From Reticulitermes speratus (taxonomy: Eukaryota > Arthropoda > Insecta > Blattodea > Rhinotermitidae), in the NCBI GenBank assembly GCA_021186555.1, contig JAJKFL010000006.1, positions 32,547,478 to 32,611,477 of the forward strand: a stretch of DNA of 64,000 nt. The letters are read 5' to 3'. A program made the position numbers and the translations under genes. Below, piece after piece: positions 33,757 to 44,885 of the stretch. The notes beneath the pieces were generated by a model. That model searched no databases and was not told where the DNA came from. It saw only the letters and a program-made list of their open reading frames with translations. Every line of letters starts with the position of its first letter. The first letter of the stretch is position 1.

Positions 33757-34110
33757 GGCGCGTTCGCGTAACCACTGTTACCATGGAAACGCAAGGTACT
33801 GTTGGTGGCCTACATGTAGCTGTCAGCAACATAAAAGTGTTCGGTGTTGCTAACGAAATGCAACAACGGTTTCCCTATGCACTGTTGTCGAGCTGTCATA
33901 CTGCTGTCAATAATATAGACGTGCTTTTAGGTCTTCATGTAAAGTGTTTTAACCAAACGTGGAGTTTCTCAACAGGTTTTCGTAAAATTTCTCAATATCA
34001 AATCCCACGAAAAATCCGTCCAGTGGGGGCCGCGCTGATGCATGCGGACAGATGGACGGGCAGACATGACGAAGCTAATAGGTGCTTTTCGCGTCTTATG
34101 CGAACGCGCC
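33757..34110 (+). mobile_element. MITE family F, copy 3 (internal deletion)
   Basis: GGCGCGTTCGCGTAACC at the left and TTTTCGCG...GCGAACGCGCC at the right. It keeps the GGTCTTCATGTAAAG and TCCGTCCAGTGGG landmarks but lacks the ATTATATTG-to-CAGCGAGAT middle. Confidence 0.65.
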
Positions 34111-34114
34111 TAGA

Positions 34115-34170
34115 ACTCTCTGAAGATGGGTACAGTCAACTCCCGAAACGTCATGTACGTCCATATCAAA
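34115..34170 (+). repeat. CTGAAGA hairpin motif
   Basis: CTGAAGA (34120-34126), T, GGG, 11-nt loop, CCC, GAAA (34145-34148), CGTC. It abuts the family-F copy. No arms are visible. Confidence 0.45.
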
Positions 34171-34282
34171 CACATTCCCGACAACAGACAATGTCCGATA
34201 CAATACCGATACCGGAAAAGGAGAAATTAGGAACTAAATGCATAGTTTCTAGTTTCATTTTCTCGAAAGCCATATGACGCAC

Positions 34283-34556
34283 GAACATAAAATGTGTGTT
34301 TTTTCCCCTTGCAGTGTTTATTCCAAACATTTTGCACTCAAATAAAATATCTGGCGAGTTACGCTCTAGTTACGGTGGGCATGTGCGCAAAAACGGATGT
34401 AGGTTTTCATGTGAACTGTCCATCACAGCTGCCTGGCTTTTACCAAAACTTGAATGTTCCAACAGATTTTAACACAGCTCCCAATATCAAATTTCATGAA
34501 TATTCATTCAGCAGTCTCGAGGTGCTACATTCTGACGGGGACATACAGATATGAAG
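34283..34556 (+). repeat. diverged family-F related segment
   Basis: AAAATGTGTGTTTT, GTTTATTCCAAACATTTTGC, CTGGCGAGTTAC, AATATCAAATTTCATGAAT follow the order of family F, with substantial divergence. Confidence 0.45.
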
Positions 34557-35094
34557 AACCCAACATGCGCACTTCAATTTTAGATGGGAATGAGCAAAAA
34601 AAAAAAGAATCTCCAAACTATCACTTAAATCGCGTATCACATCGTTCATGCCACAAATGTCAGTTATCGCACAAAAACGTCAGGCCGTCAAAATTCAAAC
34701 GCCTCAGACATGTCCGCCCGTTCCGTTCAAACACTTCTTGGATTCAAAATGCCTAAGGCAACTGAAAGCATCAGCCGCCATCAAGGACTGTTTATTTTAT
34801 GAAGGTGTAAATTTGCTCCTGGCGAGTTAGTCAGAAGGGCGAGGGGGCTACTTGTGAATTAACGCCTCAGTTGCGCTGAACCGGCCAGCACGCCACCTGG
34901 CGCATCACCTCTCCTCTTCTGACATCACCAAAGCAAACACAGAACACCTCCTTCAATATGTATGTCACACTTTCAAACAGCAACGTTTTATCACGGCTGC
35001 AGCTGTGTGTCACAATATGATTGATGGAAACTGCTTTAAAATATGAATTTCAAATTCGGAATGCTTTGATATTACCGATGACATTTCCACATCG
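34557..35094. other. no recognised feature
   Basis: Nothing identifiable. Confidence 0.4.
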
Positions 35095-35290
35095 AACAGA
35101 TAGTAAGATCAGGCCTTCGCTCTTCAATGGATGTCTTGCGGTGTGCGTTGGTAGTTGACCACCGACGTTTCTGGACAGCCTGCTTGACCACTGACGATGT
35201 GACCAATAGGACGTCCCGAAACGTCGGTGATCAACTACCAACGCATGCCGCGTAACATCCCACATGAGCGAAGGCCTCAACTACACCGCG
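35095..35290. repeat. CGTCGG-family palindromic unit
   Basis: Left arm from AGGCCTTCGCTCTTC through GCGTTGGTAGTTGACCACCG to ACGTTTC; right arm GAAACGTCGGTGATCAACTA, CGCGTAACATCCCACATGAG, CGAAGGCCT. The centre has CTGACGA (35191-35197) and GTCCCGAAAC. Arms are about 60 nt. Confidence 0.7.
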
Positions 35291-35466
35291 ACGAAGCCTG
35301 AAAACGTACAATAAGAAGTTGGGAGAGTTCTTTTGGACTTAATTTGTGAGAGGGGGCCCGGTTCGGACACGAACATATTTATATTATTCCCATCCCACAC
35401 TCACGTAAGATTTTTGAGAAAGTTTTCGGTCGGATCTCTGATTGTGAGACTGTCTTCTCTCCAGAG

Positions 35467-35836
35467 CAGGGCTCTCAAACACCAGCCCAGCCGGATCAGT
35501 TTATAGGGCCCACTCACTGATCATATTTCAGTTACAGAATGTGTCCGGCTCATGGTAGAGAAATTTGATTTAAAATATTTGTCGTCCTGGGCCTTAAGAC
35601 TAACAAACGTTTCCTCACCCGGGATGGTAACGTACAATACACGCCTATGTCAGCATAGGTAACAATGCAACAGTTTTAAATTCAGTTATTATATTTTGTT
35701 TCTACTATGAAAAGTATTAAATATCCTTCATGGTGTGTTAATTTTAATAAAAATAATTATTCTTATTGCTTAATATAACGTGCGACCCGCCTTAAGTTTC
35801 AAAATTATCCTTTTGGCCGCGTACTACTTGAGACTG
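35467..35836. mobile_element. possible hAT-like remnant
   Basis: The left end CAGGGCTCTCAAACACCAGC resembles hAT termini. The reverse complement of the right end, CAGTCTCAAGTAGTACGCGG, is similar in its first ten bases. No convincing 8-bp duplication was found, so the boundaries are provisional. Confidence 0.4.
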
Positions 35837-35873
35837 AGACAACTGCTCCACAGCTTCTTGCCGACAGAAAACA

Positions 35874-35875
<2 letters not shown>

Positions 35876-35904
<29 letters not shown>

Positions 35905-35905
35905 C
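35876..35905 (+). repeat. (AAT)n microsatellite
   Basis: About nine AAT units. Confidence 0.9.
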
Positions 35906-36239
35906 ACAATAACACCGCATCTGCAATCACCACAAAAGGTAAATTTATAAAACATACCAGGTTATTTTCAGAATTATTTTTCAGTATTAAACGTTTCGCC
36001 TAACGAGGGTATAAATTACTAATATAGGACCTGCTAGCAAATACGAAACTCTTTGAAAGTTCACATGATCCCTTAGCTGCCACTTGGCATTACTGTTAAC
36101 CTTCGTGCGCCCATTTCAGCCCACCTTACACAACCTCTGCGTTGAAACAGGGTCATTAAATAACACAAGAATCATTGACACTTGTTGTTACTCAGAAGTA
36201 TAAATGAATTTCACGACTTTCTGCACAGTTCTAAGGACG

Positions 36240-36480
36240 TTGGTTTTTGGACCAATCTCTGCATGGAAGGAACAACAACGAGCAGTTTTCTGGCTTTCCT
36301 CTGGGCAGTAAGCCCTACAACAGCTGTTCCTATCGAACCGAAACTTGCCTGTAGTTCTGAGAGACCAAAATCCTGCATCCCCATCTCGTTCACTTTGCCT
36401 TGATGACTGAGGCAGCATGTTCCTCCGAAACGCTGGTATCCACCCGGAAAACAACATGGTGCCAAAACCCACACAACCAA
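36240..36480. repeat. dispersed repeat with TTGATGA...CGAAACGC centre
   Basis: On the plus strand: TTGATGA (36400-36406), CT, GAGG, 9-nt loop, CCTC, C, GAAA, CGCTGG, then TATCCACCCGGAAAACAACA. Minus-strand frames through it (VDTSVSEEHAASVIKAK) look like spurious peptides I associate with insect repeats. The hairpin is comparable to, but less canonical than, the other cores. Confidence 0.45.
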
Positions 36481-36639
36481 AATCTGCATTTTTTAAAACA
36501 GCATGCAGAATTTCTGAAGCTGCATATGCAAACGCTGTCCTCAGACCAAAGAACGTTTACAAAAGACCTCAAATGCGTGGAAAAAAGCAACCAATTTTCT
36601 ACACGAGACTCTTTCTTTTACTTGTATTAATTTGTACTA

Positions 36640-36775
36640 AGAGCATACTTAATTCAATGAAACAATTTTCCAACGCCATCAAAGAGACACAACACATTTC
36701 GTTATTAAATTATAAGAAGAAACCTGCATGTTTCGATTCTAAGTACCGAATCATTATCAGGGATGCAAATCACAA
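36640..36775 (-). repeat. hammerhead-like core, Penelope-like relic
   Basis: On the minus strand CTGATAA (36760-36754), T, GATTC, 8-nt loop, GAATC, GAAA (36734-36731), CATGC. A perfect 5-bp stem II and one core substitution (G to A). Confidence 0.5.
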
Positions 36776-38578
36776 CTGAGTTCACAAGTTACTAAGGATC
36801 AATGATAACCAGGTAAAGTAAATACTAATTTCACTGAACTTCATTACGTCATACTAAAATACATCGCCATAAGCAAGCCAGCATATTGCAACGGTCATTA
36901 ATTAATTATAATGTTAAGATAATGTGGCATTTGTGTAATATTGCGACACGCATTAATTATGTTAAATATATTACGTAATAAACAGTCCACACCCATTTCC
37001 TTTTGTCTCTATAATGCACTCAGGCGGCAGAGATCTATTTAACCACAACAATCTTAAACTCCACGTCTTCGTATTTCTATGTGATATTGCCAAAGAAAGA
37101 CAGACTACGTCAAGATGACAGATTCGCAATAAACTACGGGACACTGCACCGGGATAGCGCAGTTGGGATATGGTGGCGACACACCGAGTTAGACCGAATG
37201 AATCATTCTGTTTGAACTGTGCAAACTGACGTGGCGGCCGGCGACCGAACAGCACAAGTCACGGCTAGACACGACACGTACTGTCTGGTCTTGTCTGGAC
37301 AGAGACGATTCTTGCGCAGTCTGACAATTCTTGTCTGTCACGAGAGCAGATGGACAGGAAACATGGCCGATTTCGACAATGAACGTTTCAATGAGTTATT
37401 ATTCGGTTCTAATGTTATTATTAATGACATAAATCTACTATAACGTAAATTTACAGGGATAACAGTGTGGAATATGGAAAAATTTACTTGAAACTCTTAT
37501 ACCGATATAAACTGTTTACCCCAACTGTCAATTCACAGTCCATCCCTCTTCGCCGATCATACTAGCATCACCATACAGGGTACGTCACACACAACTGGCA
37601 CATTTTAATGGTAAATTAATTCGCGAAAAAAATGAAACAAATTTGCATAAACATACATGTTCCATTCACTTTCGGGTTTGATCTGTGGAATACGGAGCAC
37701 AAACATAGCACTCCTTCCGAAGCAAATAATTTCTAAAAATGTTCAATGAAAAGTTTTTATTATGCTACGTAGAACTTCGTCTATTCCAGCAATTTCGTCG
37801 CGAATACACGCCTTCAACTCTTCATTCTTTCGTGTTTTCGTCATATACATACACCGAGAGGTGAGGTGAACGAGGTGGTCACGCCCTATCTCCCAAGCCA
37901 GAAATGAGGCACCGAACAGAAATTACACCGTCCTGTTGAAACCTATGTTACCTATGTCTGCCAACTAGGTCGAATTTCTCGAATCATCTCACAGTAACGT
38001 TCTACAGTGACTGGAACAGTTACGCCGTCGTCACTATCAAAAAAGGACTAACAATTTTAAACCGGAAACAGCACATCATCATTGCGCGCACAGAGTCAAC
38101 TTCACCTTTGTTAATACACATGATACTTTTAGACTGTATACAAAAGCAGGATCACATTTGCTTCAAATCTGCAAACTCCTCCAACTTGGCATTGTCTGCT
38201 TTCCAAGAATCTTCCCCCAACATTTCCTGACTTCATAGCACCAAACAGCGTTTCAACTGAATATTCGGAAGAATGGATATTAGGCGCGATGAATGGACCT
38301 GCCTTATCGCACTACGATCACTATCTTCAAGGTATACATTGCAACAGACTAATTGGGTTCTGCGGCTGAATAGGATGGTAGGAGACGAATAGAACTGATG
38401 CAGTACTGTACAGCTTTTCCGTGAAATTGGTTGCTTAGCAACCTATGTTAATTATAACGGTCGGCAGAAACTTGATTCAGTTGTTAATTTACTGCACAAT
38501 GCTGTATAATACAACCACGTATTAAACAGCACTGGATGTTTCTTTAGTCTGACGTGCCGTCTACTCTGCACGGGTAAC
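36776..38578. other. no recognised feature
   Basis: No repeats recognised. A plus-strand frame at 37219-37443 includes ATG in a good context near 37362, giving MADFDNERFNELLFG, but it stops after 26 codons and no splice donor precedes the stop convincingly. I do not call it a gene. Confidence 0.4.
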
Positions 38579-38592
38579 TGGTAATAATATGA

Positions 38593-38779
38593 GATCTGCG
38601 CTCTTCTGGGATATTACGCGGCGTCGTGTGGTAACTGCTTACCGACGTTTCAGGACACTTGACCCGTGAAGATGGGACCGATATGTTGTAACGAAACGTC
38701 GGTAAACAATTACCACACGACGCCGCGTAATATCACAGAATAGCGCAGATCTCAACAACGCGGAGGAAGCCTGAAACAA
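38593..38779. mobile_element. palindromic CGTCGG element with 14-bp TSD
   Basis: TGGTAATAATATGA at 38579-38592 and 38780-38793 is an exact 14-bp duplication. Arms from about 38591 to 38651 and 38693 to 38753 are closely complementary (GATCTGCGCT, GATATTACGCGGCGTCGTGT, ACCGACGTTTC). The loop holds GTGAAGATGGGACCGATATG and ACGAAACGTC. A long variable TSD suggests retrotransposition rather than a TIR transposase, which agrees with a Penelope-like origin. This copy defines the unit length, 187 bp. Confidence 0.75.
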
Positions 38780-38793
38780 TGGTAATAATATGA

Positions 38794-39612
38794 TAGTAAT
38801 TAATATGGCATAAATGATGCACAAACGAAACTCTGGGAGATTCGAACCGGAGAATGAACCCCCAAGCAATGAGCCGCTATAACGCTTAACATTATTAATT
38901 TAAGGACAAACGGCACAAACTACTGGCTACATGGTAATTTCGTAAGGCTATATTAACTGAGACCTACCTGAGGTGTCGAATAACGAATGCTAAGACGTTT
39001 ATAAGCTGGAACTTTGAACGGACCGGCCTAAAGAAGATGGCCTACCATCCAGGAAATCGTTACGCGACAGTGCGTAATATTACGAAACTTTCAATAAAAA
39101 AAAACAATGTGCCTAGCTGTCACTTCGTGCGAAGAAAGTTGGTACTTCAAAGTAACTGTACTTTATTCGTAACGTGGGAGAAGTTCCCCCATATTTGTCT
39201 ATACTTGGCAACCACATAACGATTTACCGTTTCATGTGTACGGACGCAACACGACTACTTTCCTCGCCGACATTCGTGCACAGAACTGGATGAAATATGT
39301 GAATGTTACGTATTGTTATCATCATCACCACCACCATCATCTGTCGTCGTCGTCCAACAAAGAATGGAAACAAATTCAGAATAATACAACTAGGCAGGCA
39401 GTCCTCATCACACTCTTAAGCGGAACCTACACTCCTGCCTTTTGCTAAAACAATACATTTCTGTATTACATATTCCTTCCCACTGTCAAAAGAATAAATC
39501 AACAATACATCAACGCGCTTAAAACTAAGTTTGGATATCGTTATCTCCGCATGCCAGTCCATTTGTGAAACACGTTAGTGCTGCGAGATTTGAGGCTTCT
39601 ACAGCAATGAGC
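38794..39612. other. unrecognised; weak tRNA-like B-box near 38840
   Basis: A minus-strand GGTTCGAATCTCCCAGAG near 38840 could be a decayed SINE head. The rest is not recognised. Confidence 0.35.
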
Positions 39613-39623
39613 TGAATATTCAA

Positions 39624-39905
39624 GGTAAAGGTAAAGGTAAAGGTAAAGTTCACCCTGTAACAGGCCATGAAGGCCCAGAGGGGGAGTAGAGGAATAGCTC
39701 TACTCTTTTTTAACCTCGGCGCTAGATGGGGGTGGGTGGTTACCGCCACGCCCCAGCCGCTTTATCCACGGGAAAGATCAGGTACCCATTGTATGGGAGG
39801 CTGGATGGGCCCCAGGGCCGGTCTGGAAGGGTGCGGAAAATCTCTCCTCCACCGGGATTCGATCCCCGGACCGTCCAGCCAGTAGCGAGTCGCTATACCG
39901 GCCCA
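39624..39905 (-). mobile_element. SINE family B with (TTTACC)n tail and TSD
   Basis: TGAATATTCAA / TGAATATTAAA (39613-39623 and 39906-39916) flank it. The minus strand has the A-box end GGGCCGGTATAGCGACTCG, the B-box GGGGATCGAATCCCGG, and a 3' tail of four TTTACC units. The hexamer tail shows that the family ends in a simple repeat, not poly-A. Confidence 0.85.
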
Positions 39906-39916
39906 TGAATATTAAA

Positions 39917-40072
39917 GTCTTCTGGGATGCCACGCTGTATCAACTGGTAAATACTGAACAACGTTTAGAAGGATCGCAGTGCCTTCGTGTTCAGGGTCAG
40001 GCCGACCACCACCCTGAACACGAAGGCGTAAATACTTACATGTCGATATGGCGTATCATCCCATACTGCTAC
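39917..40072. repeat. CGTCGG-like unit with 17-bp perfect hairpin
   Basis: It begins GTCTTCTGGGATGCCACGC and ends GGCGTATCATCCC, as in other units. The centre is GCCTTCGTGTTCAGGGT (39981-39997) with its exact complement at 40011-40027. The GAAA core is replaced by this hairpin. Confidence 0.55.
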
Positions 40073-40890
40073 TGAGAACTATGCGGGGTGTGTGGACAGG
40101 TTGGCAACCCAAGTTAAAAATCAGAAAATCAGAATAAAAGCTTGGCAGTTGTACAACATACATGCAGTAGGACAATTAAGTTTACTAACCTTATTGTAAT
40201 ACCATTTGCATGTACTCTATACCCAAAATAGAGCTTCTGCGGGATGAAAGTCATAATTTTACGGCACTGGAGTCTGTCTTCTGTTATTCATAGCCTGATG
40301 TCTGGTGCGTAACACCGGATTGTTTATTGACAGGATCAAATTTAATGACCATGCAATACATTTCTCATCGAATGACGACAAAATTCATTAAACCCAATGC
40401 GAAATCACAAAACGTAGCACCGAACGAGCTGACATAACCGAAGTACCCAGTTCGAATCTCGTAATGTTGTTTATCATATCCACGAGTATAGTGGAATGTG
40501 TTCTGAAAGAAAACACGACAATCTGAACGTCAAATCCGTAGGGTGTGTTCTCATTCGACGGTACGTAGCCTAAGCAGTTGAAACATTGCTGTTAAACCTT
40601 CCCGCCTTCTATTTAAAAAACCTACAGGTGTACATTAAAAACGGTCTAGGTCTATACCGTACCTGTTTATGTGGGTGTGAAATGTGAGCCCGACTATGCC
40701 CTCAAGAAGATTGCCGTCACATGCATTGCTTGATTAAATGCGAACATTTCGTTTTTGTTTCAACCACTGAAGTTACTATGCAGAAACACAACCCAGTTAT
40801 ACTACATAACATCTGAAAATCAAACACATAATGACTGCCTTTTTGGTAAAATACGTAACCTTTCCCCAAATTCGAATACCGTTAAGTAAC
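40073..40890. other. no recognised feature
   Basis: Nothing identifiable apart from an isolated B-box-like AGTTCGAATCTCG near 40450. Confidence 0.35.
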
Positions 40891-40897
40891 TAGGCTA

Positions 40898-41175
40898 GGG
40901 CCGTGCCATGGCTCAGGCGGTTAGTCGCCGGCATCCCACCGCGGAGGTCCGGGTCGTTCATGTGGGATTTGTGGTGGACAAAGTGGCACTGGGACAGCTT
41001 TTTCCTCCAGTACTTCGGTTTTCCCCTGTCAATTTCATTCCACTGGTGCTCCATTACAAGGAGAAACTAAAAAAAAAAACTAATCATCTTCATCACAAAG
41101 TTGCACAATAAGCCTTACGGCTGCGGTGCGTCCGTCGCATCTGCTGCGGGGCCCTTCACCACAAGAAAAAAAAAA
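40898..41175 (+). mobile_element. SINE family C, 7-bp TSD
   Basis: TAGGCTA at 40891-40897 and 41176-41182. The head GGGCCGTGCCATGGCTCAGG carries the A-box; the B-box is damaged (GGTCCGGGTCGTTC). The body GTGGTGGACAAAGTGGCACT and the 3' end CATCTGCTGCGGGGCCCTTC plus an A-run are clear. Confidence 0.85.
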
Positions 41176-41182
41176 TAGGCTA

Positions 41183-42201
41183 ACTTAAACGTATTCTGAA
41201 ACAATACAAGAGCTGTCTGACCGTATCTTTAAAACAAGGTGTAAAGACGTAAATGTCAACAGACCACCAGTGAAGACAGAAAGCTCAACAACAGCCTATT
41301 TATAAATTTAAATCTCACCCTCACCTCATTAACACGCGTGCTATTAAAGTCTATATTGATCTGTGGTTATCCCCGCACCATCACCATTACCGCCCCAACC
41401 CTACTTTCTTCGCGTGTTACGTCGCTACGACTGTGCAGAACAAACATCAAGCATGGGCCAACCGCGGCCCTCGGGGACCGGATTCTCCTTTTAATACACA
41501 CCGACGGCAGGCTACCGGTACCTCAATGGGAGCTGCCACTACTCTGCAGGATACCTTGAAATTATTGCTACTTTGGCTGGCACCTTCATGTCTGAGGCAT
41601 GCAAAAAAATGAATCAAACGCAAGAACGACACGTCACATCGAGGAACTATGAACTGTAGATGTACGGGATAAGTAAAGCGAGCAAGTCAGCTCACGAAGC
41701 GCTGTGTCTGGTTGCATTCGCGACTTACCCTTTTCGAATGCTGCTATACGGACCGAATATCGCACGTGACACGTTTGCTATCAATCCTCCGCCCCATCCG
41801 GAGGGTACCATGCTCGATTCTCGCCCCCCAAGACATGCTATCGTGACTAAGAGTTTTTGTGTTCTTTCCTGTTTCTCCAGGCAAATGCTGCTACATTATC
41901 TCTGGATTAAGCCCCGACCACTTCCTTACACACCTTTATCAATTCTCAATCGACGTATAACATATTCAGTTTTAAAACGTATCTTCAGACAGACCCTAAA
42001 AAGGAACAAACCAGATACACCACGGATGTTCATGCTTTTTTTTTCCAGTCTCTCCATTCGAATGTCCATATAGAGTAATTTACGAACAACAAACACACAT
42101 ATTCCTTCTTACCCAGCATTTACAACGAGGGATGCATAAATCATGGGGGAATAAATTTTGCATGGTAGCGCCTAATATTTTCAGCATTAAAATTAATTTT
42201 T
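41183..42201. other. no recognised feature
   Basis: A 137-codon plus frame (41660-42073) has no recognised similarity. The GGCCAACCGCGGCCCTCGGG at about 41457 is reminiscent of a hAT end, without a partner. Confidence 0.35.
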
Positions 42202-42681
42202 AGGCGCCTTCGCAAAATTGCGAAAAGCGACTGTTAGCTTCGTCATGTCTGTCCGTCCGCATGGAACAACTCGGTTTCCACTGGACGAATTTTCATGAAA
42301 CTTGATATTTGAGTATTTTTCGAAAATCTGTCGAGAAAATTCAAGATTCATTCAAATCTAACAAGAACAGCGGGTACTTTACATGAAGACCTACGTGCAT
42401 TTACGATAATATCTCGCTGAATTCTTCTTAGAAAGAAAAATGTCAGACAGAATTTGTAGAGGAAATCAAAACACACATTTTATGCTCAATAACTTTCTTC
42501 CGAAAACCGTGCTGTTTCTGAGATAATGTGGAAAAATATGGTAGAGACAGACAGGCCACAGACAATAATATAATACGGCGCATGTGCTTTGCATGCTGTA
42601 TAACTAAGGCTACAGACACACACTCGGAATATGTAATACTTATTGCTTTTCCACGGCGACAATGGTTACTCGAACGAGCGT
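42202..42681 (-). mobile_element. MITE family F, copy 4
   Basis: Near full length in reverse orientation: AGGCGCCTTCGCAAAATTGC at the left, ending CGAACGAGCGT at the right. It contains the same internal landmarks as copy 2. Confidence 0.7.
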
Positions 42682-43720
42682 CAATGTTACGTTATACGTT
42701 CACTGTCTATCTTGTTTTCCTTACACACAAAAATTTGTATCAGTTCACATGCGCCGAGCAGAAAGCGCCGGATAACAGTGAGGTTCACAGGTCACTCCAA
42801 ACTGGAGGTCTTTAATATAGAACTTGCTTCATGTCACCACTTCGCCATTCTGGCGCCTAAAATTTGAAAGCAGATCCTAAATTTTTGGAAATTTGTGGAC
42901 TCCTGATTTAGAACCATAGATCATATCTCAGCACACGAAGCTACGTAACTCCAGCAGTAAAATAATGGGATAGAGCAAAATCTCAGACGTGAAAGTTATA
43001 CACCCCTGGTCTGCACGATTTTACATGGTTTGGACTGAAACAAAGGGAAACTGTGCGGTGGAAACCAGTAGAAAGAGAAAAGACCGACCAAACGGGGGGA
43101 ATAAATGAGTAATATTCCGGTTTAGATATGAAATCGCTGATATCATTGATTTCTTAGTTCATGCACATGTGTAGGGGCGAAGATTGGAGAAGGGGGTTCA
43201 AGTCACTCACGCTTCGCGGACGTTATTGCAGGGCATTAAAGAAAATACAAACCACAACAGGATGCAGTTCTGTCGAAGTAACAAATGTGTACAGCTACTT
43301 TTATGGTCACGTACCAGCAGCAGAAAAGGCTATATACGAGTGTCAACACATGCCAAAGAACAGACGGGAAAATTTTTAAGAAAAAAACTTCTCATGTGTT
43401 ACACAGAAGGATACGACATTTGTAAAATTCGATCAGTAATATGACCCGTCCGCTGCTGCCATGGCAGGTCGTGCTACGTAGACTATAACGAGACAATGCA
43501 GACAGATCAGGTGCATTACAGACGAAGTACAATGCACGAGCGGCTCGTAACCACGTTTAGAAACCGACCAAGTACAGTCGTCAGTCTGATGTGTGCAATG
43601 CCTCTATGGTGAAACTGAAACTCCAACGTTTACAGCAGAGACATTACACTTTCAACATCAAAAGGAGCTCTTGAAACACCTGCGGCATCAGCAGCTGAAC
43701 TCGTAATTTAACTTCCATAT
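42682..43720. other. no recognised feature
   Basis: Nothing identifiable. Confidence 0.4.
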
Positions 43721-43729
43721 TTTTCGGAA

Positions 43730-44016
43730 AAGCGGCCGGGTTGGCGAAGTCGGTATAGTGACACGCTACGGGCTGGACGGTTCGGGGATCGAATCCCGGT
43801 GGCGCTGAAATTTTCCTTGCCTGTCCAGACCGGCCCCGAAGCCCATTCAGCCTCTTGTACAATGGGTGCTGGGTCTCTCACGGAGGTAAAGCGGCCGGAG
43901 CGTTGTGATTAGCACACACCCCCTTCTAGCGCAGAGGTTGAAAATGGGTTCAAGCTATACCTCCGCCTCCCCTCTGTACCTGAATAGGTATGTCATGGAG
44001 TAACCTTTACCTTCAC
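43730..44016 (+). mobile_element. SINE family B, plus-strand copy with TSD
   Basis: TTTTCGGA at 43721-43728 and 44017-44024. The head GCGGCCGGGTTGGCGAAGTC, GGTATAGTG and the B-box GGGGATCGAATCCCGG are clear. The body has GTCCAGACCGGCCCCGAAGC and the 3' end AACCTTTACCTTCAC. Confidence 0.85.
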
Positions 44017-44179
44017 TTTTCGGAATGCTTACTTCACTATTCAAAACAAGCCGTCGTTCTACGCTCTTAAGCACTTCTACGTACTATACGCTTTACACAA
44101 TACATCATTAGCGACTTCCTACAACACGGAAGCGCGGTTTGCATCATAGCAAGGAAGCAGAAAAACTGAAACTGGGATT

Positions 44180-44310
44180 TAAGTCTTCGTGGGCCCATCG
44201 ACCCTTGTAGCTGAAGGCATTACGTTCCTTCGAAACGTCGGGAAACACTATCCCAGCGACACAGCGTCACATCCTGACGACCTGGGCCATTGAAACCCCC
44301 CTGTAGGAAG
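44180..44310 (+). repeat. CGTCGG-family fragment
   Basis: CTGAAGG, loop, CCTTC, GAAA, CGTCGGGAAACACTATCC, then AGCGACACAGCGTCACATCC. Left arm largely lost. Confidence 0.55.
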
Positions 44311-44329
44311 CTAAAATCTCGCATAATCG

Positions 44330-44390
44330 CTGTTTATTGAGAATGACACAAAACACACAAATGCACTCTATGGGCAAGACGCAGAATTTC
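44330..44390 (+). repeat. dispersed repeat shared with 61977-62045
   Basis: CTGTTTATTGAGA, ACACAAAACACACAAATGCA and CTCTATGGGCA recur with few changes near 62.0 kb. Both lie near hammerhead-like relics (44.6 and 62.15 kb), so this may belong to the same retroelement. Confidence 0.55.
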
Positions 44391-44540
44391 TCACTATTAA
44401 TCCTGGTGGTACATAAAGTAAGCATTAGGCTTTAGACGGCTATTTTACTTTATGGCCATTTTCTAGTTCATATCGGAATGGTGGATGCTCAACATCGGAA
44501 TCAATTCACCTCAGCCAAAAAATTGGACGCAGTCACCATA

Positions 44541-44576
44541 TGTATATGTGTGTGTGTGTGTATGTATATATATCAA
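44541..44576 (+). repeat. (GT)n/(TA)n microsatellite
   Basis: Mixed TGTG and TATA dinucleotide tract. Confidence 0.8.
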
Positions 44577-44583
44577 GTGCTCT

Positions 44584-44708
44584 AATATTTAGATACAATG
44601 ACATACAAAGTGTGGTAAACCTCATACACGTTTCGGCCTTTTTGGCCGAAGAAGGCCGAAACATGTAGGAGGTTTACCACACTTTGTGTACCACTGTATC
44701 TAAATATT
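44584..44708. mobile_element. palindrome, 57-bp arms, ACATGT class
   Basis: Arms 44584-44640 and 44652-44708, from AATATTTAGATACA to CGTTTCGGCCTT, with an 11-nt centre. The plus strand includes CCGAAGAAGGCC-GAAA-CATGTA-GGAGGTTTACC. The GGAGGT after the cleavage-type GTA matches the motif at 16713; CTGANGA has been lost. Confidence 0.65.
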
Positions 44709-44885
44709 GTGCAGTTGTTGGTGTATATCTGGTGATTTATCTTACTGCACGGAACATGGATAATTTGATAATTGGAAATAGTTTGGAAAAAATTTCAGAC
44801 TGGCATACAATAGCAGATAAGATAGTCAATTATTGATATTTAAGACACAACCACTAAAATGGTCACAGCATTTAAAATAACATAC

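Noticed and set aside
36188..36590. Protein-coding frames (VDTSVSEEHAASVIKAK)
   Set aside because: Overlapping frames in several phases through a dispersed repeat; I regard them as spurious.
37219..37443. Possible first coding exon (MADFDNERFNELLFG) with a good start context
   Set aside because: Only 26 codons before a stop, no convincing splice donor in frame before it, and no known family match.
41448..41500. hAT-like end (GGCCAACCGCGGCCCTCGGG)
   Set aside because: No matching inverted partner or 8-bp duplication could be found.
41660..42073. 137-codon plus-strand frame
   Set aside because: Low-information composition without domain pattern; no repeat or family match.
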